In this document: positions 18,080 through 27,540 of the stretch, piece after piece | How positions within the stretch are numbered: the stretch's first letter is position 1 | How the letters are laid out: each line of letters starts with the position of its first letter | Origin: Aromatoleum buckelii | GTDB lineage: Bacteria; Pseudomonadota; Gammaproteobacteria; Burkholderiales; Rhodocyclaceae | Direction of reading: 5' to 3' | Length of the DNA stretch: 64,000 nt | NCBI RefSeq assembly: GCF_012910785.2 | Contig: NZ_WTVH02000009.1 | Coordinates: 496,001 to 560,000 of the forward strand | Made by a program: the position numbers and the translations under genes | Notes under the pieces: generated by a model | What the model was told of the DNA's origin: nothing | The model's input: the letters and a program-made list of their open reading frames with translations, nothing else | The model's database searches: none

Positions 18080-19258
18080 TTACTGCTTCTTCGACAACTG
18101 CTGCATCGCCCGCTCGAGACCGCCGAGCGTCATCGGAAACATCCTCCCGCCCATGATCTGGTCGACGATCTCGATCGACTTGCGGTACGGCCACAGGTGC
18201 TCCGGTTCGGGGTTGAGCCACGCCGCAGCGGGCCAGGTGTCGAGCAGGCGGCGCAGCCACGCCGCGCCCGGCTCGCTGTTCATGTGTTCGATCGAACCGT
18301 GCGGGTGCAGGATCTCGTATGGGCTCATTGTCGCGTCGCCGACGAAAATCAGCTTGTAGTCGGGGCCGTAGCGGTGGAGCAGATCGGAAACGGCGATGTT
18401 CTCGCTGTGGCGCCGCGAGCTGTCGCGCCAGACTTTTTCGTAGACGCAGTTGTGGAAATAGAAATACTCGAGGTGCTTGAACTCGCTGCGGCACGCCGAG
18501 AACATCTCCTCGCAGACCTTGATATGGTCGTCCATCGAGCCGCCGACGTCGAGAAACAGCAGCACTTTCACCGCGTTGTGCCGTTCCGGGCGCATCATCA
18601 GATCGAGCCAGCCGGCGTTTCGTGCCGTCGCGGCGATGGTTCCATCCAGGTCGAGTTCGTCGGCTGCGCCTTGCCGCGCAAACCGCCGCAGCCGCCGCAG
18701 AGCGACCTTGATGTTGCGGGTGCCGAGTTCGACCGAATCATCGAGGTTGCGGTATTCGCGCTTCTCCCAGACCTTGATCGCCGTCCGGTTGCCCGCTGAT
18801 TCGCCACCGACGCGGATGCCTTCCGGGTGGTAGCCGTTGTTGCCGAACGGCGAGCTGCCACCGGTGCCGATCCATTTCGACCCTCCCTGATGACGCTCTT
18901 TCTGCTCGCCGAGGCGCTTGCGGAACTCTTCCATCAGCTTGTCCCAGCCGAGCTTTTCGAGCTTCGCCTTGTCCTCGGGCGAAAGATGCTTCTTCATCAT
19001 CGCCTGCAGCCATTCCTGCGGCAGCTCGGCTTCGAGCCCCGGAATCTCGGTGATTCCGTTGAAGTAGCTCCCGAACGCCGCGTCGAAACGGTCGTAGTGG
19101 GATTCGTCCTTGACGAGGCAGGTGCGGGCGTAGAAATAGAATTCGTCGATGCTGTGGCTGCAGGCGCCGTCACGCAGTCCTTCGAGGAGCGTCAGGAACT
19201 CGCGGGTGGACACTTTGAGCTGGCCCGCTTTCAAATGCAGGAAAAAGTCGATAAGCAT
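18080..19258 (-). CDS. VWA domain protein, CoxE-like partner of a MoxR ATPase
   Basis: This 392-residue cytosolic protein has a C-terminal von Willebrand A domain. The metal-site motif is DVGGS (LLFLDVGGSMDD, near residue 222), and later residues FVGDATMSPYEI fit the distal MIDAS loop. The N-terminal half is helical and specific to this family. Genes of this kind sit beside MoxR AAA ATPases and act together to remodel or insert cofactors into target proteins (CbbQ/CbbO, NorQ/NorD are studied relatives). ATG 19258 gives the natural start MLIDFFLHLK. It follows the MoxR gene on the same strand with 125 bases between. The target is not known. Confidence 0.88.
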   Translation of the reverse strand: MLIDFFLHLKAGQLKVSTREFLTLLEGLRDGACSHSIDEFYFYARTCLVKDESHYDRFDAAFGSYFNGITEIPGLEAELPQEWLQAMMKKHLSPEDKAKLEKLGWDKLMEEFRKRLGEQKERHQGGSKWIGTGGSSPFGNNGYHPEGIRVGGESAGNRTAIKVWEKREYRNLDDSVELGTRNIKVALRRLRRFARQGAADELDLDGTIAATARNAGWLDLMMRPERHNAVKVLLFLDVGGSMDDHIKVCEEMFSACRSEFKHLEYFYFHNCVYEKVWRDSSRRHSENIAVSDLLHRYGPDYKLIFVGDATMSPYEILHPHGSIEHMNSEPGAAWLRRLLDTWPAAAWLNPEPEHLWPYRKSIEIVDQIMGGRMFPMTLGGLERAMQQLSKKQ

Positions 19259-19383
19259 GATCTGCTCCGTTCCCGAAATCGCCCGGGCGCCCGATTTCGA
19301 GCGCCCGGGGAAGACTTCGAGATGATTTCTTGTGGCGAGCGCAGTGGCGATGCCGGGAAAACAGTGGGGCAAACGCCCTGACG

Positions 19384-20226
19384 TCAGCGGTTGCTGCGCG
19401 CCATGAACACCAGCCGTTCGAACAGGTGAAGGTCCTGCTCGTTCTTCAGCAGTGCGCCGGCAAGCGGCGGGACTACGGCCTTCTGGTCCTTTGCCCGCAG
19501 CGCTTCGGGCGGAATGTCCTCGGCGACGAGGAGCTTGAGCCAGTCGATCAGCTCCGATGTCGACGGCTTCTTCTTCAGCCCCGGGACGTCGCGCAGGCCG
19601 AAGAACACTTCCAGTGCCTCGCGCAGCAGGTCGCGCTTGAGTCCCGGGAAATGGACGTCGACGATGCGCTGCATCGTGTCGCGATCGGGGAAGCGGATGT
19701 AATGGAAAAAGCAGCGGCGCAGGAACGCGTCCGGCAGCTCTTTTTCGTTGTTCGACGTGATGAAGACGATCGGACGATGACGCGCGCGCACCGTCTCGCG
19801 AGTCTCGTAGACGTGGAACTCCATGCGGTCGAGTTCGCGCAGCAGGTCGTTCGGGAATTCGATATCCGCCTTGTCGATCTCGTCGATCAGGACGACTGTC
19901 GGCGTTTCGGCGTCGAACGCCTGCCACAGCACGCCCTTGAGGATGTAGTTGGCAATGTCCTTGACGCGGTCTTCGCCGAGTTGCGAGTCGCGCAGACGGG
20001 ACACCGCATCGTATTCGTACAGCCCCTGCTGGGCCTTGGTCGTCGACTTGATGTGCCACTGCAGTAGCGGAACGCCGAGCGCGTCGGCGACCTGCTCGGC
20101 CAGCATGGTCTTGCCGGTGCCCGGTTCGCCCTTGATCAGCAGCGGGCGCTGCAGTTTGATCGCGGCGTTGACTGCCAGCATCAGGTCGGGAGTGGTGACG
20201 TAGTCTTGTGAACCTTCGAAGCGCAT
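19384..20226 (-). CDS. MoxR-family AAA+ ATPase
   Basis: This 280-residue AAA+ ATPase has Walker A GEPGTGKT (about residues 33-40), Walker B VVLIDEIDKAD (near residue 100), a sensor-1 region (IVFITSNNEKELPDAFLRR, with arginine finger candidates) and a lid domain. MoxR proteins are chaperone-like ATPases working with VWA proteins; the partner VWA gene is next on the same strand. I chose ATG 20226 (MRFEGSQDYV), which matches the usual N-terminus and follows a purine-rich site. No target enzyme operon is adjacent; the divergent neighbours are cytochrome genes. Confidence 0.92.
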   Translation of the reverse strand: MRFEGSQDYVTTPDLMLAVNAAIKLQRPLLIKGEPGTGKTMLAEQVADALGVPLLQWHIKSTTKAQQGLYEYDAVSRLRDSQLGEDRVKDIANYILKGVLWQAFDAETPTVVLIDEIDKADIEFPNDLLRELDRMEFHVYETRETVRARHRPIVFITSNNEKELPDAFLRRCFFHYIRFPDRDTMQRIVDVHFPGLKRDLLREALEVFFGLRDVPGLKKKPSTSELIDWLKLLVAEDIPPEALRAKDQKAVVPPLAGALLKNEQDLHLFERLVFMARSNR

Positions 20227-20331
20227 CGGGAAATCCTCTGAGTAAACCGGACCGATTATAGGGCCAGCCTGCGCGGGCAAGGGCGCGCCGGATTGACGGA
20301 TTTACGGAGTTTTTCGAAGAATGACAGGTAT

Positions 20332-20359
20332 TTGCATTCCGCTTTAGGCGACGTAGAAT
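20332..20359 (+). promoter_or_regulatory. Candidate sigma-70 promoter of the cytochrome c pair
   Basis: TTGCAT (20332-20337), a 16-base spacer and TAGAAT (20354-20359) lie 48 bases before the first cytochrome ATG. It is a reasonable but not strong match. It sits in the 180-base gap divergent from the MoxR gene. Confidence 0.4.
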
Positions 20360-20406
20360 TTTTTGCGGCCGTTTCAGCCATACTTAAAACAACCCGAGGA
20401 GACGCC

Positions 20407-20739
20407 ATGCACGGACGACATTTGCTCATCGCCGCCTGTCTTGCGCTGAGTGGACCCGCCGCGTCGGCGCTGGAAGGCGACGCAGAAGCTGCCCAGGCCA
20501 AGACTTCGATGTGCATGGGGTGTCATGGCATTCCGGGCTATCGTACCGCGTTCCCGGATGTCTACCCGGTGCCGAAGCTCGGCGGGCAGCATGCGGCCTA
20601 CCTCGTGCGCGCACTGCAGGCGTATCGCGACGGCGAACGCAGCCATCCGACGATGCGCGCGATTGCCGCGAGCCTGTCGGAGCAGGACATGGCGGACCTT
20701 GCGGCCTACTACAGCGTCGCGGGAGGAGAGGCGCAATGA
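20407..20739 (+). CDS. Small monoheme cytochrome c (c553 type)
   Basis: This 110-residue periplasmic electron carrier has a signal peptide (about residues 1-21, ending ASA-LEG) and one heme site CMGCH. A C-terminal Met ligand candidate lies in SHPTMRAIAASLSEQDMADLAAYY. That ending helix is typical of cytochrome c553/c4-domain proteins. Its TGA overlaps the ATG of the next cytochrome gene (ATGA), so both are translated together. The heme lies after CMGCHGIPGY rather than the usual CHG-x-DG. Confidence 0.9.
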   Translation: MHGRHLLIAACLALSGPAASALEGDAEAAQAKTSMCMGCHGIPGYRTAFPDVYPVPKLGGQHAAYLVRALQAYRDGERSHPTMRAIAASLSEQDMADLAAYYSVAGGEAQ

Positions 20740-21062
20740 TGATGCGAAATATCACCCTCCCGGCGCTGGCGGCCCTTGCGCTGGCAGGTTTCCCCGCACA
20801 CGCGGGCGATCCTGCCGCAGGCAAGGAAAAGTCGACGGTCTGCGCAGCGTGCCACGGCCCGGACGGCAACAGTCCGTCGCCGGAATTTCCGCGCCTGGGC
20901 GGGCAATACGAAGACTATCTCTACCAGGCGCTGCTCGACTACAAGACGGGCAGGCGAAAGAATCCGATCATGGCGGCCCAGGTCGAGAACCTGTCGCCTG
21001 CCGATCTGGGCGATCTTGCAGCGTACTTCGCCAGCCAGAGCGGCCTGTACCAGAAACGGTGA
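20736..21062 (+). CDS. Small monoheme cytochrome c (c553 type), second copy
   Basis: This 108-residue secreted monoheme cytochrome has a signal peptide ending near AHA-GDP, heme site CAACHG with PDGN after it, and a C-terminal segment NPIMAAQVENLSPADLGDLAAYFA giving the axial Met. It overlaps the preceding cytochrome gene by 4 bases and is related to it, as if a two-domain cytochrome c4 had been split into two proteins. The start lies in the run ATGATGATG; the first ATG (20736) is best placed behind GGGAGGAG. Confidence 0.92.
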   Translation: MMMRNITLPALAALALAGFPAHAGDPAAGKEKSTVCAACHGPDGNSPSPEFPRLGGQYEDYLYQALLDYKTGRRKNPIMAAQVENLSPADLGDLAAYFASQSGLYQKR

Positions 21063-21086
21063 GCGCGAAGGGGAGGGGCACGCCGG

Positions 21087-21518
21087 CTAGTTCGAGCGTG
21101 CCCGGCGCAAGACACACGAAACGTAAGCCGGGCCGTCCGGTTGGGCGTTGTTGCGCTGCGCGTCGAAGAGCGTTTCGCCGAGGCATTCGAGCACGTCGTG
21201 GAGCGCATCGTGACGGTTGCCACGCCGGCGCTGGCACGCTTCGAACGCGGCGCGCAGGCCGGGCGGCTGGTCGATCGACAGTTGCTCCTCGATCGCGAGG
21301 TGGAACGACAGGTGCAGGAACGGGTTGATCTGTCCGTCCTCCGGCAGGAAATCGCGCGACAGCGAATCGGGGTCTTCGAGCAGTGCCTGATATTCGGGAT
21401 GCAGGAGCACGAGGTCGGAGGCGATGTGTTCGAGCGGCGTCAGTACTTCCTTCGCCTGATGTTTCCGCCAGCTTTCGATGAAGAAGCTGCGTACCTGGTC
21501 ACGTGAGGGATTGAACAT
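21087..21518 (-). CDS. DUF1841 protein
   Basis: This 143-residue soluble protein has the DUF1841 pattern: MFNPSRDQVRSFFIESWRKH at the start, then HPEYQALLEDPD and INPFLHLSFHLAIEEQLSIDQP. The conserved His residues (HLSFHLAIEEQ) are arranged as in a DinB-like or metal-binding helix, but no function is established. The start ATG 21518 comes 23 bases after the stop of nth on the same strand, so it is probably the last gene of the rnf-nth operon. Confidence 0.85.
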   Translation of the reverse strand: MFNPSRDQVRSFFIESWRKHQAKEVLTPLEHIASDLVLLHPEYQALLEDPDSLSRDFLPEDGQINPFLHLSFHLAIEEQLSIDQPPGLRAAFEACQRRRGNRHDALHDVLECLGETLFDAQRNNAQPDGPAYVSCVLRRARSN

Positions 21519-21541
21519 CTTTTGGACTCGGTTGCTCTGGG

Positions 21542-22174
21542 TTAAACGGTCTTGTCGCGGAACTCGCACAGGTCGCGCACTCGGCAATCTTTGCAGCGCG
21601 GCTTGCGCGCCGTGCAGACGTAGCGCCCGTGCAGGATCAGCCAGTGATGGGCATTGTGCAGGTATTCCTTCGGCACCCGACGCATCAGAGCCTGCTCGAC
21701 GGCGAGAACATCCTTGCCGGGAGCCAGGCCGGTGCGATTCGCGACGCGGAAAATATGAGTGTCGACCGCCATCACCGGTTCGCCGAAAACAGTGTTCAAC
21801 ACGACGTTGGCGGTCTTACGGCCGACGCCGGGTAGCGCTTCGAGAGCTTCGCGGCTACGCGGCACTTCGCCGCCGTGGCGCTCGAGCAGTAGCCGCGACA
21901 GCGCGACGACGTTTTTCGCCTTGTTGCGGTAAAGGCCGATCGACCTGAGGTGTGCGGCAACATTTTCCTCCCCGAGGCTCAGCATCGCTTCGGGAGTCGG
22001 GGCGACAGCGAACAACTCGCGGGTCACCAGGTTCACGCTCTTGTCGGTGGCCTGTGCCGAAAGCACCACGGCAACCAGCAGCTGGAAGGGCGACCCGTAC
22101 TCGAGCTCCGTCGTCGGGCTCGGATTCGCCGCAGCCAGGCGGTGGAAAAATTCACGAATCGCGTCGCGTTTCAT
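21542..22174 (-). CDS. nth: Endonuclease III
   Basis: This 210-residue DNA glycosylase/AP lyase removes oxidised pyrimidines. The helix-hairpin-helix segment LPGVGRKTANVVL holds catalytic Lys120, and VDTHIFR holds Asp138, at the same numbers as in E. coli. The iron-sulfur loop has Cys187, 194, 197 and 203 (C-x6-C-x2-C-x5-C). It begins 9 bases after rnfE, the same rnf-nth arrangement known from E. coli. Confidence 0.97.
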   Translation of the reverse strand: MKRDAIREFFHRLAAANPSPTTELEYGSPFQLLVAVVLSAQATDKSVNLVTRELFAVAPTPEAMLSLGEENVAAHLRSIGLYRNKAKNVVALSRLLLERHGGEVPRSREALEALPGVGRKTANVVLNTVFGEPVMAVDTHIFRVANRTGLAPGKDVLAVEQALMRRVPKEYLHNAHHWLILHGRYVCTARKPRCKDCRVRDLCEFRDKTV

Positions 22175-22183
22175 CCGGCCGGT

Positions 22184-22882
22184 TCAGGGCGCCGCCGAAG
22201 CCGGGGCAGCCCCTTCGCTGTCGCTCGCCGGGCGCGCTGGCTTGCCGACTGCCGCACGCATGCGGATCCGGTTCGACAGCGCGATCAGGCAGCCGAGCGT
22301 AAAGAACGCGCCAGGGGGCAGCACGCCGATCAGGAAACCGGGGTAATCGTCGCCGAACACCGCCAGCGGAGACAGGCCCGGGATCAGCATTTCGATCCCC
22401 GAAAACAGCGTGCCGCTGCCGACCAGTTCGCGAATGCCGCCGAGCACGCCGAGCAGCCACACCAGCCCGAGTCCCATCATGATTCCGTCGACGGTGGACG
22501 ACACCGGATCGTTCTTTGCCGCGTACGCCTCGACCCGCGCGAGGACGATGCAGTTCGTGACGATCAGCGGAATGAAGATGCCCAGCACCAGGTAGAGATC
22601 GTGCAGGTAGGCGTTGAACGCGAGGTCAACGACCGTCGTCAGCGCGGCGATGATCAGGATGAACACCGGGATCCGGATCTCGTACGGGATGAAGTTGCGC
22701 AGCGACGCGACGGCGAAGTTCGACACGGCCATCACGACCACGGTCGCGAGCCCGAGGCTCACGGCATTGACGACGCTCGTGCTGACCGCGAGGATCGGAC
22801 ACAGGCCGAGCAGCTGCACCAGGCCGGTGTTCTGCTTCCACAGGCCATTCCACGCGTTTTCACGAAAAGTCTGGAGATTCAT
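22184..22882 (-). CDS. rnfE: Rnf electron transport complex subunit E
   Basis: This 232-residue inner-membrane subunit of the ferredoxin:NAD+ oxidoreductase (Rnf) has about six helices. It is homologous to RnfA and to NqrD and has inverted topology relative to RnfA. The conserved half-site LGLCPILAVS and the segment PLIVTNCIVLARVEA carry the cysteines that ligate an intramembrane iron-sulfur centre in RnfA/E. The C-terminal tail after residue 210 is Ala/Pro-rich and variable. It follows rnfG by 13 bases and precedes nth by 9. Confidence 0.96.
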   Translation of the reverse strand: MNLQTFRENAWNGLWKQNTGLVQLLGLCPILAVSTSVVNAVSLGLATVVVMAVSNFAVASLRNFIPYEIRIPVFILIIAALTTVVDLAFNAYLHDLYLVLGIFIPLIVTNCIVLARVEAYAAKNDPVSSTVDGIMMGLGLVWLLGVLGGIRELVGSGTLFSGIEMLIPGLSPLAVFGDDYPGFLIGVLPPGAFFTLGCLIALSNRIRMRAAVGKPARPASDSEGAAPASAAP

Positions 22883-22895
22883 TGCTGTTTTTCCA

Positions 22896-23558
22896 TCAGA
22901 TCGCGCTGCCGGTGGACGCGGCAAACAGCGCATCGCGGTGCTCGGCTGCATATTCGAGGACCCGCCCCGTCGCGTTCGTCACGGCACGTGCACTGATCGT
23001 CGCGCCGATGCGATATGCGAAGATGCCGCCGTCGCGCTTGACTTTCCACTGCACGGGCGCAACCTCCGCGAACGACATCCCGGCGAATTGACCAATCCAC
23101 GGCTGCGTCTTGTTGCGATCCTTTCTGGGGTCGATGTAGTCACCGAGCCCCGGCGTTTCCTTGTGCGCGGTCACGCGAACACCGCCGAGGCGGCCGTCGG
23201 CGCCGACCGCAACGACGAGCTGGATCTTGCCGCCGTAGCCGTCGGGCGCGGCCGCTTCGAACACGAGGGCCGCAGGAACGCCGGCGCGACGCGCGCGATA
23301 GATGCGCCCGCCCCGGTCAAGGCCCAGCTCGGGCGTCGGTCCGGCGGCGACGAAGTCTTCGAGGAGCGTGTTGTCGTAGCTGCCCGGCGGAAGCACGTCG
23401 TTGATCAGGCGCATCTTCTGCTCCTGCTCGGACGCTTCGATCGCCGGCCGGGTCGTGCGGTACATCTGCGACATCATCGCGGTGAAGGCGAGCGTGAACA
23501 CAATCATGATGCCGGCAGTGCGCAGCGAGGTACGGGTGGCGGTATAGCGGTCGCTCAT
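22896..23558 (-). CDS. rnfG: Rnf electron transport complex subunit G
   Basis: This 220-residue protein has one N-terminal membrane helix (about residues 14-33) and a periplasmic flavin domain. The Thr in GATISARAVTNA is the expected covalent FMN attachment site via a phosphoester bond. ATG 23558 overlaps the rnfD stop by 4 bases (ATGA), so translation is coupled. Confidence 0.96.
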   Translation of the reverse strand: MSDRYTATRTSLRTAGIMIVFTLAFTAMMSQMYRTTRPAIEASEQEQKMRLINDVLPPGSYDNTLLEDFVAAGPTPELGLDRGGRIYRARRAGVPAALVFEAAAPDGYGGKIQLVVAVGADGRLGGVRVTAHKETPGLGDYIDPRKDRNKTQPWIGQFAGMSFAEVAPVQWKVKRDGGIFAYRIGATISARAVTNATGRVLEYAAEHRDALFAASTGSAI

Positions 23559-24562
23559 GGCCGGCTCCCACGATGACCGAACACCACTGGTTGCGTCTTC
23601 ATGTCGATCAGCGGCACGCAGAGGTTCATCAGCAGCACGGCAAACGCGATGCCTTCGGGGAAGGCGCCGAATACCCGGATCAGGTAGGCAATGACTGCGA
23701 TGCCGGCGGCGAAGATCAGCTTGCCGCGCGGCGTCGTCGCACCGGAAACGGGGTCGGTGACGATGAAGAACGCAGCAAGCATTGCGCCGCCGCTGGCGAG
23801 GTGGAACAGCGGCGGCGCGAAGCGCGCGGGTTCCGCGAGCCAGAAGATGCCCGACACGACGGCGAGCGTCGCGATGAACGCGACCGGCATGTGCCAGGTG
23901 ATGATGCGACGCGCGAGCAGGAACAGACCCCCCGCAAAATAGCCAAGCGCCAGCCATTCCCATCCGCGGCCGCCGACGGCGCCGAACGTGCCGCTTTGCT
24001 GCAGCACGCTCTCGACGCTCGCGCCGCTTGTCCGCAGCCCGGTGCGCATCGCGTCGAGCGCCGTCGCGCCGGTGATCGCGTCGAGCTGCCGGGCACCGCC
24101 GAGCACGAGGTCGAGCTGCGTCTGGAAGTCGATCTGTCCGGCCGGCGGCCATTGCGACATCAGCGACGGGAACGCGACGATCATCGCGCAATACGCGACC
24201 ATCGCGGGGTTGAACGGATTCTGGCCGAGCCCGCCATAGAGATGCTTGACCGCGACGATCGCGATCAGCACGCCGAGCACCGTGACCCACCACGGCAGGA
24301 TCGGCGGAAAGCACAGGACGACGAGCCACGCGGTGACGACGGCCGACAGGTCCGACAGCGCCGGGGCGACCGGCCGCTTGCGCAGCATGAGGATCAGCGC
24401 TTCGGCGGCGAGCGCGGTCACGGTCGCGATCAGCAGGTTGACGACGACGACCGAGGCGACCTGCACGACGTAGGCGGTGACGCCGGGAAGAAGCGCGAGC
24501 AGCACCGCGAGCATCACGCTCTGGACGCTCGCGGGCTTGCGGATGTAGGGAGAATGGATCAT
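23555..24562 (-). CDS. rnfD: Rnf electron transport complex subunit D
   Basis: This 335-residue polytopic membrane subunit is homologous to NqrB. It includes GLGQNPFNPAMVAYC and the covalent FMN motif SGATTP (in DPVSGATTPRGK, Thr acceptor). The C-terminus contains the family segment FGAFPEGIAFAVLLMN. ATG 24562 lies directly after the rnfC stop (2 bases), and the gene overlaps rnfG at its end. Confidence 0.96.
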   Translation of the reverse strand: MIHSPYIRKPASVQSVMLAVLLALLPGVTAYVVQVASVVVVNLLIATVTALAAEALILMLRKRPVAPALSDLSAVVTAWLVVLCFPPILPWWVTVLGVLIAIVAVKHLYGGLGQNPFNPAMVAYCAMIVAFPSLMSQWPPAGQIDFQTQLDLVLGGARQLDAITGATALDAMRTGLRTSGASVESVLQQSGTFGAVGGRGWEWLALGYFAGGLFLLARRIITWHMPVAFIATLAVVSGIFWLAEPARFAPPLFHLASGGAMLAAFFIVTDPVSGATTPRGKLIFAAGIAVIAYLIRVFGAFPEGIAFAVLLMNLCVPLIDMKTQPVVFGHRGSRP

Positions 24563-24564
24563 GT

Positions 24565-26211
24565 TCAGAAGGTTGCGTCGCTGTCGTGCAGGTGCGGCTG
24601 CTCGCGCCGGCTGGCGATGTCCGGTTGTGTGCCCGGTCCGCCCGCGTGAGAGGTGGCCGTATTTGCTGATTCGGTCGTCCCCGCCTGCTGCTTGGCGCGG
24701 GCGAGCGCTGCCGCGATGAGGACTTTTTTCGGGTCGTCTCCGGCTGCGGCGTCGGTCCCGGCGGCCGACCCGCTCAGCTTGGCTCGCGTTTCGGCAGCTT
24801 TCGCCGCGAGTTTGGCAGCTTTTTCTTCCTTTTCCCGCTCCTGCCGATAGTTGCGGAACTCGAACCGCTCGCGCGCCTGATCGGACGCCTTGAGCTCGCG
24901 CTCGCGTGCCCAGATCTCGCTCTTCGAAAAGCGGAAATAATCGACGAGCGGAATGTGCGAAGGGCAAACGAAGGCGCAGGAGCCGCATTCGATGCAGTCG
25001 AAGAGGTGATATTCCTGCGCTTTGCCGACGTTCTTCGCACGCGAGAACCAGTACAGTTCGAACGGCTGCAGGTCCGCGGGGCACGCGCGCGCGCACGCGC
25101 CGCAGCGGATGCACGGCAACTCGGGCGGCGGGGGTGGGAACAGCGCCGGCGACGCGGCAATGATGCAGTTGCTCGTCTTGCCGATCGGCACCGACAGGTC
25201 GGCAATGGTAATGCCCATCATCGGGCCGCCCATCAGATAGCGGTCGGTGTCCGGTTTCGGCGTCGCGAGCGCGAGCAGCGTCTCGACGGGGGTGCCGACG
25301 AGTACTTCATAGTTGCCCGGATGGCTGACGTTGCCGGTCAGCGTCACGACGCGCGACACCAGCGGTTCGCCGTGGTGGATCGCGCGGTGGACGGCATGGG
25401 CCGTGCCGACGTTGAAGCACTGCACGCCGAATTCCGTGCCGAGCTTGCCGTGGGCGATTTCGATGCCGGTCAGCACGCGGATCAGCTGCTTTTCGCCGCC
25501 TGCGGGGTACCGAGTGGGAATCGCGATGATCTCGACGGGTGCGGGGAAGTCCGCTGCGGCTTCGCGCATCGCCCGGATCGCTTCGGGCTTGTTGTCCTCG
25601 ATGCCGACGAGCGTGCGGCGTGCGCCGATCAGTTCGTGCAGGATCGCCGCGCCGGAAACGATCTCGGCGGCGCGCTCGCGCATCAGCCGGTCATCACAGG
25701 TGATCCACGGCTCGCATTCGGCGCCGTTGATGATCAGGGTTTCGATGCCGTGGCCGTTGCCGAGCTTGATGTGGGTCGGAAAACCGGCGCCGCCCATGCC
25801 GACAATGCCGCACGTGCTCAGGTACCGGAGCGCTGCTTCGCGCGAGACGGCACGGTGGTCGAATGCGCGGCGCTCGATCCATTCGTCCTTGCCGTCGGGC
25901 TCGATGACGACCGCCAGCGTGTCGAGGCCCGACGCATGAGCCATCGCGCAGGGAGCGATGCCTACGACCGTGCCGGACGTCGAGGCGTGGACGTCGGTAC
26001 CGAGCGGACCTTCGCCGGCGCCGATGCGTTCGCCCTTCCGCACGCGCTGACCGGGCGCGACGAGGCAGCGGGCGGCTGAGCGCACGCTCTGGCGCAGCGG
26101 AATCGTGAGGCGCGGCGGCAGCGGTGCGGCAGCGATCGGTAGGGATGAGGACTCGTTCTTGTGGGAATCCGGCTTGACGCCGCCGTGAAAGTTGAACAGA
26201 CGGGCGATCAT
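24565..26211 (-). CDS. rnfC: Rnf electron transport complex subunit C
   Basis: This 548-residue cytoplasmic subunit carries the NADH site with FMN and two [4Fe-4S] clusters. It has an N-terminal RnfC barrel (FNFHGGVKP), a flavin/NADH domain like that of complex I NuoF ([12 protein letters not shown] near residue 140), and the ferredoxin motifs [12 protein letters not shown] and [12 protein letters not shown]. The last 120 residues form a charged Ala/Lys-rich extension that is variable in the family. It overlaps rnfB by 4 bases. Confidence 0.97.
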
Positions 26212-26759
26212 GCCGCGGACCTCAGATCAAACACCGGGTATTTCCATTTCCAGGTCTCGAGCGTTTCCGGGAGGGGCGTCATCGCGATGCAATCGACGGG
26301 GCAGGGCGCGACGCATAGTTCGCAGCCGGTGCATAGCGCCGGGACGACCGTATGCATGTGCTTCGCCGCTCCGACGATGGCATCGACGGGGCAGGCCTGG
26401 ATGCACAGCGTGCAGCCGATGCACAGTTGCTCGTCGATCCGCGCGACCGATTTGGGTTTTTCCTCGCCATGCTCTTCGGACAGCGGCTTGAATTCGCGCC
26501 CGAGGAGGTCGGCGAGTTTGCGTATGCCCTCCTCGCCGCCCGGCGGGCACTGGTTGATGTCGGCTTCGCCGTTCGAAATCGCTTCCGCATACGGCTTGCA
26601 GCCGGGGTAGCCGCACTGGCCACACTGGGTCTGCGGAAGGATCGCATCGATTTTTTCGACCAGCGGATTGCCTTCGACCTTGAAGCGGATCGACGCATAG
26701 CCCAGTGCTGCGCCGAGCACGATGGCAATCCCGGTCATGACGAGGAGGGCGGTCAGCAT
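26208..26759 (-). CDS. rnfB: Rnf electron transport complex subunit B
   Basis: This 183-residue electron-entry subunit has one N-terminal membrane helix (about residues 4-25). An ASKHA-type [4Fe-4S] site follows (CGQCGYPGC then CPPGG), then a two-cluster ferredoxin domain with [12 protein letters not shown] and [12 protein letters not shown]. It accepts electrons from or delivers them to soluble ferredoxin. It lies 92 bases downstream of rnfA. Confidence 0.97.
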
Positions 26760-26851
26760 GATGAAATGTCGCTCAGTGAGGCGCAGCAGCGTAAACGTTC
26801 GCGCCCGCCCGCGTGTTGCGTCTTGTCAGGAGTGGGTAAGTTGATTTTCAA

Positions 26852-27436
26852 TTACTGAAACCGGTCCAGGCCCGCGAAGCCCATGAACGCGAGGCTCATG
26901 AATCCGGCGGTGATCATCGCGATCGCGGTTCCCTTGAAGGGCGCGGGGACGTCGGCGCCGTCAAGGCGTTCGCGGATGCCGGCGAACAGGATCAGCGCGA
27001 GCGTGAATCCGATCGACGAGCCGAAGCCGAACAGCAGCGACTCGAGCAGGTTGTAGTCGAGCGCGACGCTCAGCAGCGGGACGCCGAGCACTGCGCAGTT
27101 CGTCGTGATCAGCGGCAGGTAGATCCCCAGCACCTGGTGCAGCAGCGGACTCGTCTTCTGGATCACCAGCTCGGTAAGCTGCACGATCGCCGCGATGACG
27201 ACGATAAACGACAGCGTGCGCAGGTAGGCGAGGTCGTACGGCTGCAGCAGGTAGTGGTCGATCAGGTAGCTCGTGCCCGAGCCGAGCGTCAGCACGAACG
27301 TCGTCGCCGCACCCATGCCGATCGCCGTTTCGAGTTTTTTCGACACCCCCATGAACGGACACAGCCCGAGGATGCGGACGAAAACGACGTTGTTGACCAG
27401 GACCGCGCCGATGACGACAAAGATGTAACTACTCAT
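26852..27436 (-). CDS. rnfA: Rnf electron transport complex subunit A
   Basis: This 194-residue inner-membrane subunit has six helices and is the partner of RnfE. Conserved half-sites [11 protein letters not shown] and [15 protein letters not shown] bear the Cys residues for the shared membrane iron-sulfur centre. It is the first gene of rnfABCDGE-nth. In nitrogen fixers of this group Rnf supplies low-potential ferredoxin for nitrogenase; the window shows no nif genes, so that role here is only a possibility. Confidence 0.97.
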   Translation of the reverse strand: MSSYIFVVIGAVLVNNVVFVRILGLCPFMGVSKKLETAIGMGAATTFVLTLGSGTSYLIDHYLLQPYDLAYLRTLSFIVVIAAIVQLTELVIQKTSPLLHQVLGIYLPLITTNCAVLGVPLLSVALDYNLLESLLFGFGSSIGFTLALILFAGIRERLDGADVPAPFKGTAIAMITAGFMSLAFMGFAGLDRFQ

Positions 27437-27540
27437 GATCCAGTACCGGGTGTAATCGCGGGATTATCGCCGCCATCAGTCCGCTGCTCAAGCGTGGTCG
27501 GGTTATAGGCTTATGCCCATTCGTGCCGCTTGGCGGCCGG

